Origin: Purshia tridentata
Taxonomy: Eukaryota; Streptophyta; Magnoliopsida; Rosales; Rosaceae
Assembly (NCBI GenBank): GCA_003254885.1
Contig: QANT01003847.1
Span: 1-64,000, forward strand
Direction: 5' to 3'
DNA length: 64,000 bases
In this document: piece after piece, positions 35,063 to 47,607 of the stretch
How positions within the stretch are numbered: the first letter of the stretch is position 1
Layout: every line of letters starts with the position of its first letter
The notes under the pieces: model-generated
Databases searched by the model: none
The model's input: only the letters and a program-made list of their open reading frames with translations
What the model was told of the DNA's origin: nothing
Made by a program: the position numbers and the translations under genes

Positions 35063-37512
35063 TGTCGTGTCCTAAAATAAAGCCTAAATTTTATTTTTTC
35101 TTTTTGGGGCACTTGACAGCCGCCATGTTGACTATCTAGTCCTAGAATGTGTCACCAAATCTAACAACTCCATTCTATAACTAAATAACCAACGTAAGAC
35201 TTTGTTTGATAGAATATGGGTTGGATCAGAGAATAAAGCATTATGTGGAAATAATTTAAAATAAACCTCAAAATGCATTTAAATTTAGCCAACCCACGAA
35301 GGTGTGAAGGTTTACAAAAAAAGGGTCAAAAATAACATGACATCCATAGAAGTCATGCTTGACTAACAATCTCAAAATGGGTACCAACCAATTATTCAAA
35401 AGTTGTTCTGAAAATTACAAATAAAACAGAAAGATAGTTTGAACTAATAATTTAGAGAATTCGACAAAGCAACTGATTTGACATAATGGGAAAGACCTGA
35501 GGATGTCTAGCAAGATGTTCAAATGACTTGCCCAACCAACTAATCAAGATCATTCACCGGAAACTGACTGTAAAAGAATGCAGAGTAGGGGGTCAGCATC
35601 ACATACGATCTTAGATTCCCATTAGAAGACCCTGGCTGGGTTTGAAAATAGTAAATAAAATACTTAATAAATATAGCCAGTGTCAAAAACAGTTGAAAAG
35701 ATTCATCAACAAACCAAATCAAACCATTGAAATCCACAAAATCCTTGATGATGCGCATGCAATTTCTTAAAATGTTTATAGGTAACCAATATATCATTAT
35801 TTGATGATCGATCATGAAATGCCAACTATACTTACCATGACAAAAGCATGATAATGCATTGAGAGTATCCATTACCATGGTAGTACCCCTTAAACTAGCC
35901 TTTTAGAAGGAAAAATCAACTACCTAGTTCGTACGTACCCTTTTAGAAAGTTTAGAGGATCGAAACCCAAGGTCAGCCTTTTTCATGACCCATTACTCTC
36001 TTCTCAATTCATTATTTGATTGATTGATTAACAAATAAGAAAGTCAACCCAATCATGCAAGCAAAGTAAATAATTTCGCCTTAATTTCATTTGCATGCTT
36101 CTTAACAAAACTAATTTCTTTAGGTTATAGCAATTCTATAGTCCAGTTTGAATTAAATAATTAATTGATTTTATTAAATCCAACTTAATCAATTAAATTA
36201 TGTAATTTAAATCCTACTTTAAACATGATTGATCAATTTAATAAATCCAACTTAACTAATTAATCATATATAAAAACCTTAATGAGAAATGAAGATTTAA
36301 TTACCTGGTTGTAGAACTGCTTAACTTAATCTCCACAAAAGAATTGCTAAAACAAAAAATTAAAACCTAATAAGTAACTAAATCAAATTTAAACAACTAG
36401 GCCAAGCTCAAGAGTCTTACCCAAAGACCTTACTCTGGCACAACGAAAATTCGACATGCCTTTGCTGAGGAAAATGTTATTTTTTACTAGAAAAATTAAT
36501 CACACCCTTGTGAGGTAATTAATAAACCAACAAAAAATAACTAAAACTTGAACTATAGAACTTCTCTAAAAATTGGAGCTTGTTTCTTTGGTTTCTGTTC
36601 ACAAAATGAAGGATTTCATTAAGAAGAATTTCTAGAGAGAAAGAAAACTTTGAGTGAAGAAGTCTCAATTCACACTAAGATGTGCAAGTAAAATGGGAAG
36701 GTGGCTCCTCTATTTATAGGCTCTTGGGGGTGTGGAGAAGCTCTATTTTTTTAATATGGGATAGGTTCTCATGCACAAAATGGGTAAAAAATGGAGGGAA
36801 AATGGGCAAAAATCGAACCGAGTCAAAGAGGATCTGGGGGGGAGGGTGTAGGGGATCCAATTGTAGAGAGATAACGGATGGGCCGACCCAGCTGGTGGAA
36901 TGGGTCACACCTCCCCCTTTTCTTTTTATTTTATTTTTAATGGCTCATACCTGGGTTTGATCAGGCTCAATGGTTGTGATTAAATCATAAGTGAGGATCC
37001 GGTTTGACGTAGCCCATGCCGCTTCCGTGCGATAGTTCTCGACAGTGCAATCAGTGAACCAGCTTGCACAACATGGTGCTGTCAAATCCAATCAATGTCC
37101 ACGTCACATTTTTTTTCTTTCATAATTTTTCCAACTTAAAAAATTAACCAAATATACCTTGGAGCTCCAATAAAATTTCTAAAAATTCCTACAAACTTGC
37201 GAGAGTGAGTACTAATTATTTATGGCCTCAATACAACAATTTGACTTCCATAATAAATCCAATCCTTCCCAATAAATTTTGAAAAATCAAATAATAGCCT
37301 AAAATAATTATCCAACTTTGGAAATTCATAACTTCTTCATCCTAACTCCAATTTTAAAAAACCAAACGTCATTATTTTAAGTAAATTGAGCTCTACGCTA
37401 ACCAGGTCATACCTTAGTCATTAGGTCTTTAAAAAAAAATTCATCAATTCTAATAAGGCGTAAATTCTAATTTAAATGGAAAACAAAACACTAAAAATTA
37501 AGCGGTCTCACA
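35063..37512 (-). mobile_element. Second long gypsy-type LTR fossil (about 2.45 kb)
   Basis: On the minus strand it runs from TGTGAGACCGCTTAA to TTTAGGACACGACA. It shares general plan with the LTR at 32032-34583, including a GAGCTCTACGC block near the same end, but is not its twin. Its outer edge at 37512 abuts copia coding sequence directly, so it inserted into that older copia copy. It is non-coding. Confidence 0.65.
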
Positions 37513-40500
37513 AATGTCATCGCTAGTTATGATTTCGGTAACTATCACGAATACAAATACATATATCATCAATGATAATCTCATTTCGATTCCAGATCTC
37601 ACTTAAGCTTGCATAATTTATCGAGATTTCTCTGTTCTCGAGAATGGGTTCAGATGTTGGAGCATTCCCTAACATCGTCCCTTTCAAGATGGACCCATGA
37701 TTCGAAACTATCTCGTGAGATGGATCGTTGATATTGCGATGTCAAGAGGATTCATTTATGCCAAAGTTACCCTATTCTGAGGATCAGAATCCTTCAAACT
37801 TAGTGGTCTAACTCGCTTCTGGGTAGGGACATATGACTAGTTAGCCGCCATAGCCGTATCTCGTCCATCTGGGATGACACGTCCTACGGGGATGAATATC
37901 TTTGTAGAAACATTTGTAGCAGGTATATGTGATCTCGTCACTTTAGCTAGATAAGAGAAAGCGTCTAGCATATTATGTGCTATACTCTGTAAATCTAGAA
38001 TTCTATGCACTTCACTATCACATTGTGCGGTTCAGAGATCGAAATGAGACATATTGGGGACATTCCACGTCAATTCGCATCTTTCATCAAGAACGGTGAT
38101 GTTCTTATATATCTTCCCTTAACGGCGAGAAGATTGTCTCATCAAAGTACAATTTGCAAATCTAACGGTAAAGAGATCGGCTGTCAAGGGCTCTAAAAAG
38201 AGTATAATGGATGATGATTCATAACTACATATATGCACATTCTTTGTTGAAGGCCCATTTTTATAAGTTGTGACGGCTCAATTTGCATATAAACTGCACA
38301 ACCAAATATGCGTTAGTGCAAAACGTCAGGTTCGTACCCGGTTTCCAATTGTAACATAGAGTAAGGTTGGGTAGCAGTAGGCCTTAACTGGACCAACATA
38401 GCTATATGTAAGACTGCATAGCCTCATGCATAAATTGGAAGCTTGGTGTGCTTGACCAAGGTTTATGCAAATGAATGCTTCTGCTAGATCATTATAAGTG
38501 TGAACATGGGGAATTGGATGTTCAACATCAATTCCAAGGGACATTCAATAATCATCAAAAGTTTTCGTTGTAAACTCTCCAGTATTATCAAGTCTTATGG
38601 ACTTTATAGGACAATTAGGGTGGTGAGCCCTCAATTTAATGACTTAGGAGAGGAGTTTAGCAAAAGTAGCGTTTCTGGTGGAAAATAGCGTAACATGTGA
38701 CCACCGTGTCGATGCATCAACCAAAAACCATGAAATATCTAAATGGTCTGCATGGTGGTTGGATCGGTCCACAAATCCCCTTGTATTCTATGCAGAAAAA
38801 TGGTGGAGTCTTTACTGGTCCTTGCATATGATGGTTTAGTACTCAACTTTCCCAGCGAGAACATGCTTGGCATAGTGTGTCACTAAACATAAGATCCTTA
38901 TTATTAAGGGTATGCATGTGTGATGAATTGAGGATACAGCGCATCATAATTTGACCTGGGTGTCCCAACACGTCATGCCATAGAAACTGCTCGAATTGGT
39001 AGCGTCTAGCTAACTATGTGGTTTGTCTAAATTGATTTAATAATCGTCATGTAGAGACCACTCAAGAAACATTTCAATTTTTTCAATGTACGCTTCTAGC
39101 CATACTAGTTGGAAGTTATATATGCATAAATATTCTACTCCATTTTCTTTAATGGTTTCAATTTGATAACCATTGGCTTGAATATCCTTAAAACTCAATA
39201 GTTCTTTTAGAACATAAAGAGTATAAGGCATCATTAATGGTAAATTCAGTATCATTGGACAACATAAAGTGGGCTTTGCCATGACCCTCTATTAGATTGG
39301 ATTGGGTTGATATGATTGTCATAAAGGTATGAGCAGACAATAAGTTTAAGAAATATTTACGATCTTGGAGTATAGTATGCGTTGTAGCACTATCAGCCAG
39401 ATGACAAACTTTCCCACAAAACATGCATATTCATAAATTTAATTCAATAGATCATATGTATGAAAATAAATAACTTTATTGAATTAATAATATTCGAACA
39501 TAACCAAATTTCCAAAATGCAAATCACCAAAATAATTCGAATATCAATCATTATTCAAATAATAAAATAAATACGGCAACAGGCGCTGATCATATCCATG
39601 TCCTCGAGTTTCTAGTCCTCAAAGTGTTCTGAAGCAGTCTGGAAATCAGTGATCTTTAGGGTAGTTTTCATAGGAAATGATCCTTTAGCGAAGTTGGTCT
39701 CACGAGATCCACAATTGGCGTGATATTATTTTATAGCTTACGTTGATGCATGGCAGGGCGAGACCAGTTATTAATTCCTCTACATTGGTAACATAGATCA
39801 ATATGATTCTGATTTTGGGGTGACGGGCCGGACCAGTGTTCCTCTTATTTTGTTCTTGGGGCTGAGTGGCCATGGTTCCCACCATGTGGGCCTTGGCCAC
39901 GGGAACTTAGGTTATGTGGGCCTTGGCCGCGTTGACCTCGATTATACAGGTCGTTCCCTTATGAACCTTTCCTTCCATTTCTCGAGCGATTAGATTTTGC
40001 ACCATTTCCATGATCACAGTTTCTTTTTTCATGGTTGAATTGCGATGAGCAACAACATTTGCTTTAGGCAAGAGCAAGCTTTCCATGACCCCAGTGAGAA
40101 ATTGCATGAGTAGTTGTTCCTACAATATATGATTGTGTGAATTGTTAGCACCACAAGAGCAATGTTGCCGTGGCCTTCAAGTTTAAATTGGGTTCAATAA
40201 ATGAGCCCAAGTTTGCCTCTAAAGCCTTGGGTATAGCACGACATGTAGGATAATTTTCTCTAACAAAAGTGCGGCTAAGAAACGATAGTAGTGCCTGGGT
40301 TATCTGAATGATGCAGGTACAAAGGTGAAGAGATATCATGGTCACGAGTTAGGTTGGAATTCTGACCAAATGACTGGGCATGATCATGGCTATGATACCA
40401 AATCGGAAGTTGGAAAAAGCTTATGAATTTGATATATCAATATTGAATAAGTACATAGTCCTTTATACAACGTATATGGTAATCTAGATCCTATATTAAA

Positions 40501-40662
40501 CTATCAATTAAGATCCTATATTAACTAAATTATAGAAATACACAGAAGGTAATATAATCAAGGCTAGATGACTATGATATAGGAAGATCACTGAATTGGT
40601 GCCTCAATTGATTATTCTTTCCTTAATAGAGACTTCTGACTTCTGACTTCTGACTTCTAACA
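37513..40662 (-). mobile_element. Ty1/copia fossil, 5' half only, interrupted by a gypsy LTR
   Basis: Minus-strand copia relative of the Pol-TNT1-94 type. The LTR is about 40401-40662 and starts TGTTAGAAGTCAG on the minus strand. A primer site TGGTATCATAG lies near 40390-40400. Decayed gag covers about 40.3-39.7 kb. The protease block has SATTHTILQDRKYF near 39.4 kb, LLSFKDIQANGYQIET lies near 39.2 kb, and integrase traces run down to the hinge (GNAPTSEPILENREISINYA) near 37.6 kb. The reverse transcriptase part is absent because a gypsy LTR starts at 37512. It carries many breaks and looks old. Confidence 0.8.
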
Positions 40663-41281
40663 ATAATTGAAAATGAAAACAAAAAAAAGCAAAATGTAAC
40701 AAAGAAATGTTACCAAACGAACTCTTAAGTAATGGGAGCTAGGTCGTTTAAAGTAATTATCAAGGGGTAACCTAGCTATATTTTGCTTACCACTCTTAAT
40801 ACGTTCATCATTATCATCTTACTAATCATGTGCTAGGTTACATGTATTAGCTATATATATGATTGTAATTATGTACGATTAAACTTTTATAATAAATGCA
40901 ATGACATGCATGCTAACTATGATGATAATATAGCACATGATTAAAGGGATAATAATTGTAAACCAGGGACGAGCAGAAAAGACAGTCAGAGCAACCTCCC
41001 TTGAAAGAACCCAAAAAAGAGTGACAACAATGTGAAACACCTGATCCTTTCTTAAAATCAAAGTGTTTTGAGCCGATTAATGTATAAATAGTATTATACA
41101 TTATTAATGCATAATAAATAAAAAAGTAACCCTTTGTTCAAGAATGATTTCTTCAAATTTTGTTTTGTTATGTATTCTTTAAGTGGCCATGTGTTACATA
41201 AGTAAGGCATTCTACTATGCACTAAAATTTTGATAGCCAAAAGCCAAAATGGCTAATATTTGGCTATAACTTTTCCACATA
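40663..41281. other. Spacer
   Basis: AT-rich, with no recognised gene or element. Confidence 0.4.
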
Positions 41282-44112
41282 CACTACATGAAAAAAGAGT
41301 TTGGGCAACGAAATTTTGGGTGACGAACACAATTGCATCGCCCCAGATATCTTTGGGTGACGAATGTGTCTTTCTGTCTCCATAGATGCAAAGGTTTTGG
41401 GCAACGAACAATTTCGTTGCTTAAACCCATATTGGGCGACGGAAGTAAGTAATCGTCTCCCTAGATGATTTTGGGCTATGAACTTTTGTCGTCGCCCAAA
41501 TATAAAGTGAGAATGGAATTTCCGGCGATGACAACATATATTCGTTGCCCAAAGTTCTTAGGGCGACGAAAAATTTTGGACAACAACAAGTATTTCGTTG
41601 CCCCAGATATCTTTGGGAGACGACATCACATCATTCGTCGCCCAAAATTTGTGACAACCTAACGCGTTTGCGATGGATATGGGCAATGGTCTAAAGAGTT
41701 GGGCGACGAAATAAACAGTTTCATCGCCGTAAGTCTATTTTGAGTGACGAATATTATAATTGCGTCGCCCAAAGCTTATTAGGGCGATGACATGCTTATA
41801 TTTGTCGCCTTAACTCATCCGTGTCCAAAATTTTTGTTCTAAATGAATGGTCCGATCAACTCCGATTTGTGGTAATTTGCAAGAATGAAATTTAAGTATA
41901 ATCCTAAAAAATGAACGGTTCCGATCGTTAAAGTGCCGTTGTCTTATTCGCGTTTATTGAAATATATAGCAATTACATAAAAGGTTAATATACTTATACC
42001 CTTCAAGTGTACTTTTATATAGAACCTCACAATGCCATCGTGCATCCAACAGTCCGAACCGTTCATTTTGTTTTCCCCAGTCAAAGATTGTCGGTGCAAA
42101 AAAATAGCTCAATCAGAGTTGTACAAGTTAGGCATTGACGATCGAACGCACGAACGATTTGCACTGTCATAAGGATAATCAAATGAACCGTGCAAATTTG
42201 ACTGATTTAAACCGTTCATCTTTTAGATCCCCAATCAAAGATCTGGCTAACAAAAAATTACCGTGATTGGAGTTGGAAAAGTTAAGTATCGGAGGTGCAA
42301 ACATTTGAATAATCGTGCTTGTAATTAGGATAAATAAATAAATTTAAAATTTTTGGGAAAATGAAAAAATTGGGGGGAAAAAAAAGGTGCATAAGTTTTT
42401 AAGTTTGGGTGATGAACACTTGTCGTCGCTTAAAGTCCTTAAAGCGACGGAATTGATATTTTTGACGCCCTAAGTCCTTTAGGTGACGACAAGCATTCGT
42501 CGCCCCAAATTTTAGAAAAATTTAAAACCCATGCCAATAAAATTTGCGCCTAACTTTTTTAAATTTTGGGCGACGACACAAAATGTTTGTCACCCAAAGT
42601 CTTCGTGTTTATAATCCCCAGCCTCCATTTCTGCATCTTCTTCTACCACTCTTCATCTCTCTCTTTATCTTTCTCCCTCCACCACGCCGATTCTCTTTTC
42701 TTTTTTTCGCCCTCCTCCATCTCCTTCCTTCCCCCTCTCCTTCCTCCCCCCATTGCCGAAAATCAGCCTCCCCCTCTCCCTCCACCTCAGTCTCCCTCCC
42801 TCAACCTCTCTCCCTCGACCTCAACCTCTCTGCCTTTCCCTCCCTTGATTTCCCTCCTTCTCCCTCCTCCATCCATCCTCCACCCACTGCCACAGCCACC
42901 CACTTCCATGGGTTTTTTTTAATAAATAATTTGTTTGTATTTTAGTTTTTATTGGTTTTTGTGGATTATTTGGTTTCCTTTTTGGTTTTGATTTCAGTTT
43001 TGTATTTGTTACTTATTGTTGATTATTTTGGTATTTTTTTTGCACGATTATGGTTGAATTTGGGCAAAGTTACAATAAAGTTGGATTATGGTATGATTTT
43101 TTAGTTTTGGGCGTATTAATTAGTTTTGTTAATTTGTGGTTTTTTTATTAAGTTGGATTTGTGGATTAAAATTTGTTTCTAACTTTGTCTATGTTGTGGA
43201 TTTGAAGGATATACATTTGAATTTATTTGATTTATGATTGCTTTCGAGGTAAATTATTTACTATATATGTTACAATTTCAAAGTGTTATTTAAAATTAAC
43301 ATTGTAATTAAATTGCAAATTTGATATTAATTAAAAAATTTTGCTAGATTTTTTTATTAGTTAGTTTACTTTATTTATTAAATTTAATTTTTGTGTTAGT
43401 ACTTAATCATTTTGGTTCTACACAATTATCCGTATAATTTTGTCACTTTATATTTAATATGAAGAAAGAAGAGGATGGCTTGATATCATTCACTATATAA
43501 GATCTCGACTTCATCCTTGGTGCAGGTTTTGTATAAACACATTTCGTTGCACATCAGTTTTTGTTTTCATACTACTTTTGTATTAGTGCAACTTAACATT
43601 ATGGTTGACTATTTTGACCATTAATTATATTTTAAAATTTTTGTAAATAATATATTTATTAATATAATTTTTCATTATTTAATTTTTTTTGAAACAAATA
43701 TAAAATTCACAAATTGTTTTTAAAAAAATTAACAAGATTTTGGGCAACGAACAAAGTTGCATCACTCAAAAGGAAGCTTAGGCGGCAAATATGTTCGTCG
43801 TCCAATGAAAATTGGGAGACGATCTTTTAGTTCCATCGCCCAAAGTTGACTTCGGGGGACGAATGCTTCCTTCGCCCTAAGTTGTTTCGGCGGCAAATAG
43901 TTAGCTTCGTCGCTCGAGGTCCTTTAGGCGACGAAAGTCAAATAATCCGTCGCTCTGGAAGGTTTTGTGTTTCGTCGCCCAAAACCTTGGGTGGCTGACC
44001 TATGGCGACAAATTTGGTGACGAACTTTTTCGTCGCCCTAAATATGGGGCGACGAAAGTATGCTTCGAGCGATGAACTAGGTTCGTCCTCCAAACTGTTT
44101 CTTGTTGTAGTG
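41282..44112. mobile_element. Non-autonomous CACTA (EnSpm) DNA transposon, 2.8 kb
   Basis: The left end CACTACATGAAAAAAGAGTT and the reverse complement of the right end CACTACAACAAGAAACAGTT are the CACTA terminal inverted repeats, continuing into TTTGG..ACGAA on both sides. More than 25 copies of a TTGGGCGACGAA-like motif, in both orientations and with variants, fill the 700 bases inside the left end and 400 inside the right. These are the subterminal repeats that CACTA transposases bind. No transposase domain is visible. The proline/serine-rich frames near 42.6-42.9 kb come from a CT-rich tract. The expected 3-bp target duplication is not evident (ATA against CCA). Confidence 0.85.
42620..42915. 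repeat. CT/CCT-rich low-complexity tract inside the CACTA element
   Basis: Nearly 300 bases of pyrimidine-rich sequence (CTCCCTCC, CTTCCCCC). It produces Pro/Ser-rich open frames in two phases that are not genes. Confidence 0.85.
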
Positions 44113-44385
44113 CCACTATGCACCGGATTGTGATATCCATTTTGGGTTGATTCCCATATTGAAACCCAAATTTGAGGGTAAGAAAAAGTGATATCCAAAT
44201 GGCCTGGGCCCACTTGTTTGAATACTTAAAAAACTTTAGTTGTTTGTATTTGGTTTTCTTTATGTGTTTTTTGTGTGTACCCATCACAAAATAAATAAAT
44301 AATTTTATGTTTATCATTTTTGAGTAATAAAATGGAGAAATTTTAATTTGGATAAACAAATGAGAAATTCAAATAAGCTATTCAT
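44113..44385. other. Short spacer
   Basis: No gene. It contains AT-rich sequence between two repeat blocks. Confidence 0.4.
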
Positions 44386-46350
44386 AACCCCCTATTTTGA
44401 ACTTGATTAATTCAAAACCCCCACCTTTAATAAAACTAATTCAAAACCCCCTATTAGAGACTTGAAATTTCCCAAAACCCCCAAGTCAACTAGGTTTGAC
44501 CACCATATCTAATATTCCAATTATAACCTTTGAAAAATATCAAAAGCCACATTTCAAATTTTCTTTCTCTCCCCCCACCTTATCTCTCTCCTCTCTCGTC
44601 ACTCTCACTCCTTGCGCCTGTTAACTGGCAATATCGCCTCCGTTTGGAGGCCAACGGCGCCAAAAATAGTTCAGTTCTCCTCTCCTTTTTCTCCTCTATC
44701 TAGCCAGGCCTTCTCTTTCCTAAAAAACCCACAAAAATCCAAGCCTAGCCCGAAGTTCGATCGTCATCTCTGGCAGTGACTTCGAGATTCTGGTGGTGTC
44801 GCAGCTGCTCTCCACTTCCAGAAGCTTCCTCTCAATGTGGTGAATGTGATGGTGGTCTTAGATTCTCTAACTGACCACCGTGGATGACGAATCGACGTTG
44901 AGAAGGTCTAAGACTTACTGCTGCCGTTGCCGAAGATTTCGGCAGCGGATTGAAATGGTTCATGTCCTATTCTTCTCTCCTCAATATGCTCTCTCTACTG
45001 GTATACAAGTTTGGGTTCAATTGCTTCAAATTTCAAAAGCCCTAATTTGAAAACCCCAACCCCCATTGCTGCCACTCTCGAGTTTGGCCTACTCCGACCA
45101 CCTATGGTGAGATGCCACATTCTTGTGATTTGTTTCATGTAATGGTCTCTTCTGTTTTAATAAAAATATTATTTTCGTTTGTTACTTATAATTCTTCAGT
45201 GAATCAAAATAGATCAAAATAAGGAGTAGGCCTTGAGAATGCTCATGTAATGTGACAATTCTTGGAACTGTCTTAAGTTTTGTAATGTTCTGTGATTAAT
45301 TAATGAGTTTCACTATCTTCCATCATTTTCTTCACTTCATTTGATGAAACAATGAAATTGTCTCTTTTATTCCCTTCTCATAGAAGTCAAAGAATTTGAC
45401 CAAATTTGGTAGCCTAGATTTTTTATGTCCACTGGTTTGCCTTCCTTGAATTTGTGAATCTTTCTTATCTCGACAGGAAAATTGAGTTAAATGGAAGTGT
45501 GGTTCTTACCAAAAAATTAATGAAACACATTGCTAAAAAGAATTGGATGGATGGTTAGAAAGAGTGTTTTGGTTCCCACCATGAAATTGAATTTGTGTGT
45601 ATACTAAACTTCGAATATTTGCATTTTGAAAGATATACCTGGCATCGTTCATTTTTAGTTGACTCGATCTGTGTGCAATTTGTAGACATCAAGAATTGAA
45701 AATAATATGAGGAAGAGGAGATCGAACTCAACTTCTTAGTGGGGGTGAAAGCTCCGAGCCTCAGGAAGTGAGTGAGAGTTTGAGATCAGCTGACACATAA
45801 TGGGTTATATAATTGTAACTAGTTTTTAGTGAATCAGTTTTAGTGTAACTGAAGTTTTTAGTTAAATGATTGAAATTCAGTTTTAGTAGTGTGCGTGTAA
45901 CTATATTTAATGGCTTGTTATATTAGTGAAACTAAATGTATGTGTGCGATTGTGTTAGTGAATGTATGTAGTTTTCAAATTTAGTTTCAGTGTAACTGTA
46001 TTTTAAAAATTTAGTTTCAGTTTCAGTGTAATATAGTTACACTAAAATTGAAACTGTTTTTTTAGTGAAGGTGTAACTGTTTTTTTAGTGAAGATGTAAC
46101 TGATTATTTAGTGAAGGTGTAACTGTTTTTTTAGTCAAGGCGTAACTGTTTTTCAAATACAGTTACAGTGGGCGCACGTCGGTCCGTGTCAGAGTGTGTC
46201 AGCGCACATGTCAGAACGCATCGGCGCTCGTTAAAGCGTGTCAAAAGGGTAAAAGAGACATTATATATTTTAGGGGGTTTTGGGAGAGTTTCTAAATGGG
46301 TGAGGGCTTAAAAAAAACTTTTAGTAGTTAGGGAGTTTAAAAAAGTTGCT
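44386..46350. mobile_element. Unclassified repeat block with inverted GGGGGTTTTGGGA borders
   Basis: The left part carries AACCCCCTATT and TTTCCCAAAACCCCC motifs. The right part carries AGGGGGTTTTGGGAGAGTTTC in the opposite sense, so the ends look like diverged inverted repeats. Inside are a CT-rich leader-like stretch (44560-44700), a GC-richer stretch (44750-45100) and a TAACTG-type tandem repeat. No protein domain was recognised. A Mutator-like non-autonomous element is possible but unproven. Confidence 0.4.
46045..46160. repeat. Tandem repeat of about 23-25 bases
   Basis: Units of the form GTGTAACTGTTTTTTTAGTGAA occur four times with small changes. Looser copies of AGTTTCAGTGTAACTG extend the array back to about 45830. 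Confidence 0.8.
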
Positions 46351-47489
46351 GTATATTTAATATTGACCTTAAATTAAAAATCTTTTTAAAATATAATTAA
46401 TGTTATAACTTTTTTTAATACTTAATTAATATTAAGTATAATTTAATTAGATTTAAAATTATGATACTCAAATCAGTATCATAATAAAACTGATATCCAA
46501 AAAATATTATTTACACACCTAAAATAACATTTGACTATCAAAAAATAACTTTATCGTAATAGAAGGCCTAAGCGCTTGTTAACTTGGATGTAAATAAATC
46601 TCAATTTAAGTTAGGTTTGCTGAAAAAGGCTTCATTCACAGCCTTGAAAGTGTTGTTAAAAAATGGCTAGGTTTAGGTTTGGGATGCCATATGTGAATGT
46701 CTTATCAAAGTAAGAGACAGAAGTCTGTATTACTTGCTTTTAGGAAAAATCAACCAAAAAAGAAAGTAATACAAAGATTGAATTTATTATTATTATTTAA
46801 AGAAAATTAAAAACAATGAGCTAGCTAGGCAGCTAGCCAGTAAAGCATCTTCTACTCTCCAGAACTTTGACACTTGACTTGACAGACATACAATACAAAT
46901 ACATGACAGAAATTCTTAGCATGTCTCTCATCCCCATAAACTCGAAACTTGTTACTTCTCTCTCTTCCCTCTCTCTTACTCATCCAAATAATAAGCTAGC
47001 TAGCCTGGCTTTTGTGTTTCTCTCTCTTCCCTAAACATTCCAAGCATAAATATCTCAATCGCGCCCCCCTAGTCCGCTACAGAAAGCTAAGATGGTGTTA
47101 GAGAGATGGGTCACTCCGACCCACTCATTCTATCAATCATAACACTCCCAACCCCACCACTCTCTTTCTCCCTCTCCCTCTGTTTCTCTCTCTTCCCCTA
47201 AATCCACAAACAACCTTTCCCATAAACCAAACTACCTTTTATTCATATTACAAAAACCACTACTCTCTCACATCGATTCCCACTTCACTCCGACCAGACT
47301 AGTCCCATCCTTTCTCTCTCTTCCTCTCTCTGATAAAATAAGCTTTTTCTCTTCTTTTGTCTTTGTGTTCTTTTCTTTGCACAATTTATTATTAATTATC
47401 ACAATATTTCTGCTTTCTTTTTCTGTTCACTTTTCTTGAGGAACTCTACCTGATCCGGGCATATATTACAATTTAAGCTTTGAAATATT
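46351..47489. other. Promoter and 5' leader region of the YABBY gene
   Basis: The first part is AT-rich. From about 46930 it becomes CT-rich (CTCTCTTCCCTCTCTC and similar), which fits a plant 5' leader running to the ATG at 47490. Confidence 0.5.
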
Positions 47490-47570
47490 ATGTCAATGGA
47501 TTTGATGGCATCATCAGAACGGGTTTGTTATGTTCACTGCAATCTCTGCAACACCATTTTAGCGGTACAG

Positions 47571-47607
<37 letters not shown>

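Noticed and set aside
35540-35878. 112-codon minus-strand frame
   Set aside because: It lies within a non-coding gypsy-type LTR and its composition is unremarkable.
42544-42945. Pro/Ser-rich open frames of 118-133 codons
   Set aside because: They are open in two overlapping phases only because of a CT/CCT low-complexity tract inside a CACTA element; no domain is visible.
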